Below are positions 7,331 to 14,153 of a DNA stretch of 14,153 nt, one piece after another. Numbering within the stretch: position 1 is the stretch's first letter; every line of letters begins with the position of its first letter. The position numbers and the translations under genes were made by a program. Source of the DNA: Candidatus Sodaliphilus limicaballi (GTDB lineage Bacteria > Bacteroidota > Bacteroidia > Bacteroidales > Muribaculaceae); NCBI GenBank assembly GCA_018065815.1, contig JAGHSP010000232.1:1-14153 (forward strand), in the 5' to 3' direction. A model generated the notes under the pieces. The model made no database searches. It was given only the letters and a program-made list of their open reading frames with translations, and had not been told where the DNA came from.

Positions 7331-8522
7331 CAGCCATACCGTTGAAAGCCTTGAAGGATAACAGAGTCACAACCTCGTTGCCCTGCTCGTCGAGAGATTT
7401 CTCATAGCTCAAGCAATGAATGCGGAGACCAGAGTCAGAGACCTTGCCCATCGAGTCGGCGGGGCATTGCCAGCGCATGTCGAGACCACCGAGCGACAGT
7501 TCCTCGTCGGTAAACTCACAGATATAAGCTTGGCATCCATTGCCGTCCTTGTCATACTGTCCCTTGGGATAAGCCAAGAAATGACGACCGTCAACGGTGA
7601 ATTCAAGCACACCATTAGCATTCTTGTCGTGCTGCTTTACGCTATCGTCGGCACCCTCGAAGGTGTCGATGAGCGAACCGTCCTTGGTGTAGAGCACGGG
7701 GTCGCGGCCGAAGCAGTCGATGTAGAACAGCTCGGCATCGTACATAGTCTCTTCGTCCTCGCCCAGAACGATCTTCACTACGGGAGCGAGAGAGAAGCCA
7801 GTGCAAGTCTCGGGATAGAACTCGGTGAAGTCAATGTAGGTGTCGCCTTCGAAGCCGCCTTCCCAGCCGTCAACGTCGAGTTCGCCCTGCTCCTGTGTCC
7901 AGCAGTAAACAGTAGCGTAACCGGGGTCGGCACCCGAACCCGCAACGGTCATGATGGTACACTTGGCCTCCTGCAATGTGATGTCGCCCACGAGGTCAAG
8001 GTAGTCGGTGCGCTGTGAAGCGTCGCCCTTGTCGAGGTTACCCATGTGAGTGAGTTCGCCAGACTCTGTGTCAACCAAATAGATGGGAATAAAAGTGAGC
8101 GTGGGGCTGGTCATGGGGGCTACCCAAATGTGACCGAAGTTATCCTTGCCAATGCTGGCCACACCCAGGAAGGCGCTGTAAGGCTTGCCGTTAAGAGTCA
8201 AGGGGAGATCCTCGAGCATTGAGCCGTCCTTAACAGCAAAACGGTGAATGACAGATTGAGCCACCGTGTCGGTGCCTACAATAACAGATTTCTCCTCGCT
8301 GCGAGCTACATAAATCACGTCACCATTCAGCACCGCGGTGCGAGCACGCTGGTTACAGATGGGATTGTCCACATAGGCTTTGCCCACATGAACACGGTCA
8401 AAAATCCACTGGTTGGCAATCTTGATGCCATCATACTCGGCATAGGTTTGACCATCGGTCACAGCCCATGATTGTGCCACTGCCATGATAGCAACAGCGG
8501 CTGTAAGTAAGAATTTCTTCAT
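7104..8522 (-). CDS. Secreted dockerin protein of unknown function
   Basis: 472 residues. The signal peptide is MKKFLLTAAVAIMAVAQSWA. The body (about 22-400) has no catalytic motif I recognise. It is rich in short beta-strand-like segments and probably forms a propeller or similar beta fold: GIKIANQWIFDRVH, VIYVARSEE, IGKDNFGHIWVAP, FEGDTYIDFTEFYPET, VLGEDEETMYDAELFYID, LEFTVDGRHFLAYPKGQY, GCQAYICE and SDSGLRIHCL. Most of these recur in the downstream paralogue. A linker GGDTPDPTVP leads to a paired dockerin in the last 57 residues, with a longer spacer between the two calcium loops than in the enzymes. The gene follows the GHL10 hydrolase gene by 32 nt with no terminator or promoter visible between, so the two are probably co-transcribed. 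That placement suggests an accessory role such as glycan binding for the hydrolase, but this is inference. Confidence 0.85.
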   Translation of the reverse strand: MKKFLLTAAVAIMAVAQSWAVTDGQTYAEYDGIKIANQWIFDRVHVGKAYVDNPICNQRARTAVLNGDVIYVARSEEKSVIVGTDTVAQSVIHRFAVKDGSMLEDLPLTLNGKPYSAFLGVASIGKDNFGHIWVAPMTSPTLTFIPIYLVDTESGELTHMGNLDKGDASQRTDYLDLVGDITLQEAKCTIMTVAGSGADPGYATVYCWTQEQGELDVDGWEGGFEGDTYIDFTEFYPETCTGFSLAPVVKIVLGEDEETMYDAELFYIDCFGRDPVLYTKDGSLIDTFEGADDSVKQHDKNANGVLEFTVDGRHFLAYPKGQYDKDGNGCQAYICEFTDEELSLGGLDMRWQCPADSMGKVSDSGLRIHCLSYEKSLDEQGNEVVTLLSFKAFNGMAVYKIGKNVGGDTPDPTVPGDVNGDGAVDINDANILINVILGKDTADKYNGRADVDGNGSVDVKDSNIVINKILGK

Positions 8523-8554
8523 AGTTAGTTTTTATTTAAATGGTTAATATCCTA

Positions 8555-11128
8555 TTATTTGCCTAGAATAATGTTAATCACCATGTTGGCATCGGCCACG
8601 TCGATGCTGCCGTTGCCGTCCACGTCGAGGTTGCCCACGGCAGGCTTGCCCAGGATGGCGTTGATGAGGATGTTGGCGTCATTGATGTCAACCACCCCGT
8701 CGCTGTTCACGTCGCCAGGCATTGCCTCGGTGTAAACAAACGAGTGCACCGGGGAGTAGTCGGTGTACTGCGCCGTTGCGCCAGTAGCCACGGTGTTGTA
8801 GGCATAACGTGCACGCACGTAGTAGGTCTTGCCAGGGGTGAGTTTGCCCACACCGTTGATGTCGCCCAGTCGTGGTGAGTCAAACACACCGGGATCGAGC
8901 TTGCCTTTGTAAGACGAGCGAGCGGGGAACGAAGTGCTGCTTGCAATGTCCACTTGCAGGCTTGTGGCGCCTTCCTCTGGCTTGAAGCTGATTATCGATG
9001 AAGGGAAACGCATCTCGCCGTCGGCATTCATGTTGAGGTACTGCGGCGCAGCGGGGATAACCTCCACAGTGCGGAACGACGACACATCGCTAGTGGCAGT
9101 GACACCGCCCATAGTGGCAGTGACGCGCACAAAGTAGGTGGTGGCACCTCCCAGCATGTAGCGCGGTATGGTGATGCGGGGCTCCTTGCTATCGACAGCC
9201 ATGTGGGTTGTCGCCATCGATGAGAGTGTGGAGATGTCGAAGTGATAGAGAGCGTCGCCATTGACGTCAGAGCAGGAGATGGTGGGCGTTAATTCCACAT
9301 CCACTGCCCCCGTCGCGGGAACGGTGACTTTGAGGCGCTCCACGGTGAACGACTGCACAGGGCTAGAACTGTCGGTCATGTTGAGACCGCGGGCAATCAC
9401 ACGCCAGTAGTATTTGCCCGGAGCGATGCCAGAGAGCGTGCTGAGCTGCACGCGGGTGGAATCGAGCTGCACATTGGCAACAATCTGATTCATAGCTTCG
9501 TCGCTAGCCAGCTGCAAAGTGTAGGTGCACGCAGGGTTGTCGCATTGCCAACTCATCATGGCGAGTTCGGGAATTGTAGCGTCCTGCGCGGGGAACACAA
9601 GCTGCGGAGCCGGAGCGGGCGTCACCTGAGCGCCAGCCACGACGGGAGCATACTCATTCTCCCAGCGGTCGAGTATAGTGACAGCATAGCGGTGTCCCTC
9701 GCGTTTCATGGGAGGTATAACCTGCACGTTGCCATAACTCATGTCGATCATGTACCCGGGCTGACACTGGAACTGCGAGTCGGGCACGCTATCGGGGATA
9801 GCATAAGCCACGTAGCGCACGTTGTCCACAGCGTCCCAGCGAAGCGAGTCGCCATCGACACGCAGGTTGTTCACCGTGCCGTAGTGGACGGGAGGCTGCA
9901 CCCAAGTGACCGCGGGATTGAGCGAGCGGTATTTATACACATTTTGCAGCAAGTAGTGGCGCAGGGCTTGTCCCTTGCCGTCAATCTTGCCGCTGAGCAT
10001 GCGCCAGGTCATATACTTGAAATAAACGGTGCCATAGACGCCGTTAGTCATCGAGTTGCGCAAGATGAGCACCTGGTTGAGATACTCGTCCAGTCCCCAA
10101 CCGTCTTTCACGCCCTCAACAGCATAGCTGCTGATGTAAACGTGGCGGTTGAATTTCTTGCCAATCTTTCCCCACCAACCAGTGACTTCATCGTAGTTCC
10201 CGGCGGTGTTCCAATAGACCTGGGGAGCGAGGAAATCGACCGTGCCACGGCTTATCCATGCCATGGGGTCACTGTAAATCTGGTTATATTGCCAGTCGGT
10301 GCCCGGACTGGGCTCTACCCCATATTTCTGTGCTACCGACGCAGCCGAACATGCGACCCCAGCGGGCCCGATGCCAAAGCGCACCCAGGGTTTAGTTGCC
10401 TTGACCATGTTGTTGACGTCGGCCACCATCTGGTTCACGTTCTCGCGTCGCCAGTCGCCCTGCGAGAGCGTTCCCCCACCCTGCCGGTAGGCATTGTAGA
10501 GGTCGGCATCAAGAGCCATGGGCGCTCCGTCCTGGTTATAGAAATAGTCGTCAAACACAAGTCCGTCCACGTCGTACTTGGTGATGATGTCCTTGCACAC
10601 GTCCACGATGCGCTGCCTCACCTCGGGCAATCCGGGATTGAGCACGGTCTCGTAGTCGTCCTGCATGAGCCACTCGGGATGAGTGTGGACATAGTCCAGT
10701 TCGCTCTGCCCCCACTGGTGCCCCTTGGGCGAATAGCGGTAGGGGTTAACCCAAGCATATACCTCAATGCCACGCTTGTGAGCTTCATTAACAAGAAGTT
10801 CGAAAGGGTCAAAATAGGGAGCCTTGCCACGAGTGCCCGAGACATAGCTAGACCAGGGCTCGTAGGCCGAGTTATACATAGCGTCGCACATGGCACGCAC
10901 ATGGTAGTAAATGGCGTTCATGTGGTTCACGTGCAGCGTGTCGAGCATTTTCTCGCAAGCTGCCCGCATGGTGTTGGCATTTTTATCGGTGATAGCGCCC
11001 GAGGGCCAGTCACTCACGTAGCTCGATGCCCACACAGCACGTTGCTCGCGCTTGACGGGCGTGAACACCTGTGCCACGACAGCCATTGCAATTACTACAG
11101 AAAAAATTAAAGTAAATATTCTCCTCAT
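8555..11128 (-). CDS. GHL10-family (YddW/DigH-like) glycoside hydrolase with Fn3/Ig-like modules and C-terminal dockerin
   Basis: 857 residues. A signal peptide (about 1-19) is followed by a glycosyl hydrolase-like 10 TIM-barrel domain at about 26-395: REQRAVWASSYV, AIYYHVRAMCDAMY, GIEVYAWVNPYR (120-131), NPGLPEVRQRIVDV (164-177), YDVDGLVFDDYFY (185-197), RRENVNQMV, FGIGPAG and DFLAPQVYWN (298-307). The acidic pair at 193-194 lies where the family has its presumed active-site acids. The E. coli relative YddW (DigH) is described as cutting peptidoglycan strands stripped of peptides, so a glycan-strand hydrolase is a reasonable but unproven role. About four Fn3/Ig-like modules follow (roughly 410-500, 505-597, 598-690, 695-800; APGKYYWRVIAR is typical). 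The paired dockerin is at 805-857. It starts ATGAGGAGAATA without a Shine-Dalgarno sequence. A MITE-like element lies immediately upstream, and no clear promoter is seen. Confidence 0.88.
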   Translation of the reverse strand: MRRIFTLIFSVVIAMAVVAQVFTPVKREQRAVWASSYVSDWPSGAITDKNANTMRAACEKMLDTLHVNHMNAIYYHVRAMCDAMYNSAYEPWSSYVSGTRGKAPYFDPFELLVNEAHKRGIEVYAWVNPYRYSPKGHQWGQSELDYVHTHPEWLMQDDYETVLNPGLPEVRQRIVDVCKDIITKYDVDGLVFDDYFYNQDGAPMALDADLYNAYRQGGGTLSQGDWRRENVNQMVADVNNMVKATKPWVRFGIGPAGVACSAASVAQKYGVEPSPGTDWQYNQIYSDPMAWISRGTVDFLAPQVYWNTAGNYDEVTGWWGKIGKKFNRHVYISSYAVEGVKDGWGLDEYLNQVLILRNSMTNGVYGTVYFKYMTWRMLSGKIDGKGQALRHYLLQNVYKYRSLNPAVTWVQPPVHYGTVNNLRVDGDSLRWDAVDNVRYVAYAIPDSVPDSQFQCQPGYMIDMSYGNVQVIPPMKREGHRYAVTILDRWENEYAPVVAGAQVTPAPAPQLVFPAQDATIPELAMMSWQCDNPACTYTLQLASDEAMNQIVANVQLDSTRVQLSTLSGIAPGKYYWRVIARGLNMTDSSSPVQSFTVERLKVTVPATGAVDVELTPTISCSDVNGDALYHFDISTLSSMATTHMAVDSKEPRITIPRYMLGGATTYFVRVTATMGGVTATSDVSSFRTVEVIPAAPQYLNMNADGEMRFPSSIISFKPEEGATSLQVDIASSTSFPARSSYKGKLDPGVFDSPRLGDINGVGKLTPGKTYYVRARYAYNTVATGATAQYTDYSPVHSFVYTEAMPGDVNSDGVVDINDANILINAILGKPAVGNLDVDGNGSIDVADANMVINIILGK

Positions 11129-11146
11129 AGGCTATGGAGTTTCTAG

Positions 11147-11307
11147 AAAGAGGCTGTCGCAAAATGCGTTTTTGCGGGATAACAATTCTTTTGCCCTTGC
11201 AGGGCGCGTTGGTGTTACTGCCTGTTACCCAAGGCGTTGCCTTGGGCTAGTAGCAACATTGCGCTTGCAGCGCGCTGTCATTTCTTGCATTTTGCAACAC
11301 CCTCTTT
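11147..11307. mobile_element. MITE-like non-coding element with inverted terminal repeats
   Basis: About 161 bp. The left end GAGGCTGTCGCAAAATGC (11150-11167) is the inverse of the right end GCATTTTGCAACACCCTC (11287-11304) at 16 of 18 positions, and three more outer bases on each side also pair. Inside are three further inverted motifs: CGCAAAA/TTTTGCG (11158-11176), a GCCCTTGCAGGGC hairpin, and CCCAAGGCGTTGCCTTGGG (11228-11246). The core and right end recur at 1-156. There is no transposase or open frame, and no target duplication is evident. It fills most of the gap between the terminator of the PKD gene and the GHL10 gene. It could equally be a REP-type palindromic repeat mobilised in trans. 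Confidence 0.65.
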
Positions 11308-11318
11308 GAAATATTAAA

Positions 11319-11358
11319 AAAGCAGGGGCGCGCCGTAAGGTAGCAACGCCCCTGCTTT
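11319..11358 (-). terminator. Strong intrinsic terminator of the lipoprotein operon
   Basis: AAAGCAGGGGCG pairs perfectly with CGCCCCTGCTTT (12 bp, 16-nt loop). On the minus strand the stem is followed by a run of T extending from its last bases (TTTTTTAATATTT). It lies just after the stop codon at 11373 and separates the PKD-lipoprotein operon from the dockerin genes. Confidence 0.85.
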
Positions 11359-11372
11359 ATTTTGATTAGGAA

Positions 11373-13106
11373 TTAGAACAAGTTAGTCTTGCGGGGGTTG
11401 ATACAAACGCCCAAAATCTTGTCCTTATTGCCGTTGTAGTTATATACCTTGCCGGTTGCAGGATCGAAGTAAGAAAGACCTGTTGTGTAAGTCTTCTCGC
11501 TTGTAGCAGCACGGAAGCCGAAGAATACATAACCTGTTTGAGCATCAACTGCGAATTGAGTGGTGTAAACACCCTCGGCATCGGTTGAGTTGATGGGATC
11601 GGCATCCATCGAGATGTGCTTGATGAACTTGTCGTAGTCCAAGCCCTCGTTGTCGCCGGGAATGGGATACTGGCAGAATCCCACGCCGGGAGTAGTACCC
11701 TTACACATCCACACATACATGAATCCGCGGTCCTCGTCGAGAGTGAAAGCACGGGGCTGTGTAGTGGGAAGCACGATGGGGTGAGGAATGGGGATACCAG
11801 GGCCAGTCTTGCCGATGTCGTTAGCAGTGAAGCGGTAAACGCCGTTACCAGAGTAGTTCTTGGGCCACCAGAACATGCCTTTCTTGTCGATGTAAAGGCC
11901 AGTGTGGATAGCACCGTAAGCGATACCCTGACCGTAGTAAGACAACTGGTTGTTCACTACGAAGTAGTCCTTGGTGCTGCTGAAATTGGTGCTCTCGACC
12001 TCGCTGCGAGTTGACAGCGGTATGCTGCGGATACCGGTGTTACGGTCGGTATAGTAGAGGTTGTCACCATAAGCAAATCCCTGGAACGAGTCGTTGAATG
12101 CCTGCTGGCCAACGTTGGTAATCATGATGTTAACGCTCGAAGCATCGGCGTTCATCACGGTGATCTTACCGTCACCCAGAGTGCTGTTCTCGTCGTTCAC
12201 ATAGTAGTACTGCTTACCGCAGTCGAGGATATAGACATTGTCTTGCTCCACAACAGAGCCGTCCTCGGTCTTCGACTTCTCGACAGCAAACACGAGGTTG
12301 GTGGGCATGTTACCAGAGTTGACCCCCATGTCGAAGGGCTTGTTCTGGGTACCTGCGGGAAGCTGGCTCATGTCAACAAGCTTGTAGGCCTTGATGTTGC
12401 CACCGAGCTCGGCATAGTACAATGTGGGAGCGGGAATGCTTGAACCCACCTGCACGTTAACGTAAGAGTCGTCGAGACGACGGTTCTCGCCATTGATGTC
12501 AAACCATGTTTGGAGCTCGATCTTCTGTGAACCGATGTTGCTGAAAGTGAGCGCACCGGGATTGTCGATAGAGCCGTCGGGGTGAGAATAGCCTTCGAAA
12601 GTGGTGAGCACCTTGCCGTCGGCATCCTTTGTTCCCTCGGGGAACTTCCAGATGTACTTGCACTCGAGGTTCTCGGGGTTGGGGAGCTCGATGTCGAGGT
12701 TAACCGAGACGTCATTGATAACCACAGTGGGAGCGCTCTGCTCTGTAACGCTGAGCACGGGAGTGATATCATAGATGAGCAACGGATAAGTGCGAGAGCC
12801 CACGCCATCGAGAGTAAGCTTAACCTGGTAGAGACCAGCCTGAGCATACTTGTGAGTGGGGTTGGCATCCTTCGAGGTAGAGCCATCGCCGAAGTCCCAA
12901 GTCACAGCACCAGTCTTAGAGGAAGTGTTGTTGAACTGGATGGTTGACACCACATAGAAGTCGAGGGTGTATTCATCGCCATCAACATTATAGGTAAAGT
13001 CCACATCCTTACCGGGGAAATTACCGTAAGAAGGCTCCTTGTCGACGCAAGCCGCCATGGCAAGCATCAGCAAAGCCAAAAGTCCTATATTTTTAAACAA
13101 TTTCAT
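11373..13106 (-). CDS. PKD-domain lipoprotein with propeller-like C-terminal half
   Basis: 577 residues. A lipoprotein signal ends at MAAC (Cys20), followed by the acidic stretch VDKEP. Acidic residues after the cysteine fit the surface-export rule known for Bacteroidota lipoproteins, although the match is loose. Residues 35-115 form a PKD domain with the hallmark VTWDFGDGS (68-76) and THKYAQAGLYQVKLTL (84-99). A second Ig-like segment follows (about 116-218). The rest (about 225-577) has repeated short strands such as DNVYILDCG, GFAYGDNLYYTD, GLYIDKKGMFWWPKN, RGFMYVWMCKG and GYVFFGFRA, consistent with a beta-propeller that binds rather than cuts. Similar PKD lipoproteins often accompany SusC/SusD glycan- or peptide-uptake pairs, which would lie off the right edge. 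It starts 11 nt after the preceding stop codon and is ended by a strong terminator. It has no dockerin, unlike the genes downstream. Confidence 0.85.
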   Translation of the reverse strand: MKLFKNIGLLALLMLAMAACVDKEPSYGNFPGKDVDFTYNVDGDEYTLDFYVVSTIQFNNTSSKTGAVTWDFGDGSTSKDANPTHKYAQAGLYQVKLTLDGVGSRTYPLLIYDITPVLSVTEQSAPTVVINDVSVNLDIELPNPENLECKYIWKFPEGTKDADGKVLTTFEGYSHPDGSIDNPGALTFSNIGSQKIELQTWFDINGENRRLDDSYVNVQVGSSIPAPTLYYAELGGNIKAYKLVDMSQLPAGTQNKPFDMGVNSGNMPTNLVFAVEKSKTEDGSVVEQDNVYILDCGKQYYYVNDENSTLGDGKITVMNADASSVNIMITNVGQQAFNDSFQGFAYGDNLYYTDRNTGIRSIPLSTRSEVESTNFSSTKDYFVVNNQLSYYGQGIAYGAIHTGLYIDKKGMFWWPKNYSGNGVYRFTANDIGKTGPGIPIPHPIVLPTTQPRAFTLDEDRGFMYVWMCKGTTPGVGFCQYPIPGDNEGLDYDKFIKHISMDADPINSTDAEGVYTTQFAVDAQTGYVFFGFRAATSEKTYTTGLSYFDPATGKVYNYNGNKDKILGVCINPRKTNLF

Positions 13107-13117
13107 AGTCGCGAAGT

Positions 13118-14153
13118 TTAGTTAAGGGTGATTTCTTGGTTGTCACTAGTGATGCCCACCTTGCCGTCGGTGTCGTAAACACGGAAGTCAGGTTGCATGT
13201 AATAAGTGCGCGAGAAGCTCACTGCATAGTTCTTGTCGGCTGTGTTGTAAATCCAGTCGATGAAGGGGATTGAAGAGATGAGGTCCTTCCAGTAAGGCAT
13301 GTACTGACGTCGCACGTTAGTAATCTTGCCACCGGTGTCATCGCTGTAACGGCACATGAGCCAAGGCGAAGACTTGTAGATCTCATACACATTAGCACCA
13401 CTGGGAGCCAGGTCGGGAGTAGCGATTTCCTTGATGACGGTCACGCCACCCTCAACTACCTCATAGTAGTAGTGGTCAACAACGTCGGTAGTGAACCACG
13501 CGTCGCTCTTGTCGCCAGTCTCGGTAACAGTGGGGAACGACACGCCGTACTTAGCATTGAGTTCCTCAAACTTCTCGGCAGTGAAGTTGTAGTTGATGTA
13601 AACGTTGCGCAGGTCATTGTAGTAAACGCTGTCCTTGGTGAGCGCATTGACGATATACTCAACAAATTCCTCCTGGAAGCCAGCGGGGTAGTAAGAATCA
13701 AACTTCTCCTGATCCCACTCGCTGGGAGCATTCCACATGACAGGTGCAAGAGTGCGAGAAGTGGGGAACGAGTCGGCGAGCACATATTCGTGTCCGTCCC
13801 ACTTAGCATCGCTGTGTTTATACTTCTGCATGCACTGTGACGAGCGCACGGTGTCGGTCAAAGACACCGACTTGGTGTAAGACAACGAGCTGGTGAGTTT
13901 GCTAGTAGCCGAAGCCTCTTGCTTGCGGGTAATCATAGCCCAAGCCTCGCTGTGGTCAATCTGCTTCTCGTCCACAGTGTAGTACTGAGCCTTGAACGAA
14001 GCGTAGGTACCAGCCTTAACGAGCACCGAACCTTGCTCCCAAGCCACAGTGGGAAGCACCTGGCCTAACTCCATATTGTCGGCAAACGGGTCATGCACGG
14101 CACAAGAAGTGGAAACCGCAGCAATGAGCGCCAGCGAGCCTAAAATCTTATAT
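13118..14153 (-). CDS. Lipoprotein of unknown function, 5' end cut by the window edge
   Basis: 344 residues are visible. The frame stays open past the GTG at 14098 to the window edge, and those extra codons read YKILGSLALIAAVSTSCA. This is a lipoprotein signal with cysteine in the lipobox STSC, so the true start is probably only one or two codons outside the window. The GTG at 14098 is not the start, because it lies after the lipid-modified cysteine. The mature protein begins AVHDPFADN. It is rich in tyrosine and tryptophan (for example VDHYYYEV, SRTYYMQPDFRVYD), which suggests a ligand-binding surface protein, but I recognise no family. It does not show the motifs of SusD or of NAGPA/GHL10 enzymes. 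It is followed after 11 nt by the PKD lipoprotein, so the two are very likely co-transcribed and act at the same surface complex. Confidence 0.8.
   Translation of the reverse strand, partial: YKILGSLALIAAVSTSCAVHDPFADNMELGQVLPTVAWEQGSVLVKAGTYASFKAQYYTVDEKQIDHSEAWAMITRKQEASATSKLTSSLSYTKSVSLTDTVRSSQCMQKYKHSDAKWDGHEYVLADSFPTSRTLAPVMWNAPSEWDQEKFDSYYPAGFQEEFVEYIVNALTKDSVYYNDLRNVYINYNFTAEKFEELNAKYGVSFPTVTETGDKSDAWFTTDVVDHYYYEVVEGGVTVIKEIATPDLAPSGANVYEIYKSSPWLMCRYSDDTGGKITNVRRQYMPYWKDLISSIPFIDWIYNTADKNYAVSFSRTYYMQPDFRVYDTDGKVGITSDNQEITLN

Noticed and set aside
9545..11110. 521-residue open frame on the plus strand
   Set aside because: It is antisense to the GHL10 hydrolase, whose family motifs are clear on the other strand; this frame shows none.
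13118..14098. GTG at 14098 as the start of the right-edge lipoprotein
   Set aside because: The frame continues upstream into a clear lipoprotein signal with Cys before this point.

Overview
The window looks like chromosomal DNA of a gut-type Bacteroidota, most likely order Bacteroidales (Muribaculaceae or Prevotellaceae; inferred from sequence style, not from a database hit). The signs are a Bacteroidales-type promoter with a TTG -33 box and a TAnnTTTG-like -7 box, start sites without strong Shine-Dalgarno sequences, outer-membrane-style lipoproteins including a PKD-domain lipoprotein, and many secreted multidomain proteins with C-terminal type I dockerin repeats. All seven genes lie on the minus strand, so transcription runs from high to low coordinates. 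The other long frames are antisense shadows.

In order of transcription: (1) 14153-13118, a lipoprotein whose first codon or two lie beyond the window edge; (2) 13106-11373, a PKD-domain lipoprotein with a propeller-like second half, 11 nt downstream of the first and ended by a strong intrinsic terminator; (3) 11307-11147, a short non-coding element with inverted terminal repeats that resembles a MITE; (4) 11128-8555, a GHL10 (YddW/DigH-like) glycoside hydrolase with fibronectin/Ig-like modules and a dockerin; (5) 8522-7104, a secreted dockerin protein of unknown function, 32 nt downstream; (6) 7097-6933, a long hairpin, eight 9-bp tandem repeats and a good promoter; (7) 6884-5471, a paralogue of the preceding dockerin protein whose signal peptide is out of frame by one base; (8) 5395-3002 and 2948-303, two NAGPA-type phosphodiester glycosidases with Ig-like modules and dockerins, the second also carrying an OB-fold after the dockerin; (9) 302-1, 23-bp tandem repeats, a hairpin and further copies of the dispersed repeat.

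Five consecutive secreted proteins (two phosphodiester glycosidases, one GHL10 hydrolase, two paralogues of unknown function) carry closely related paired dockerin repeats. One reading is a dockerin-tagged extracellular enzyme set acting on phosphodiester-containing glycans; the GlcNAc-1-P-6-MurNAc linkage unit of Gram-positive wall teichoic acid is an attractive candidate substrate for a phosphodiester glycosidase beside a peptidoglycan-strand-type hydrolase. No cohesin or scaffold is visible here. Both the assembly and the substrate are inference. The two lipoproteins at the right edge look like the tail of a separate operon, possibly a SusC/SusD-type locus lying outside the window.
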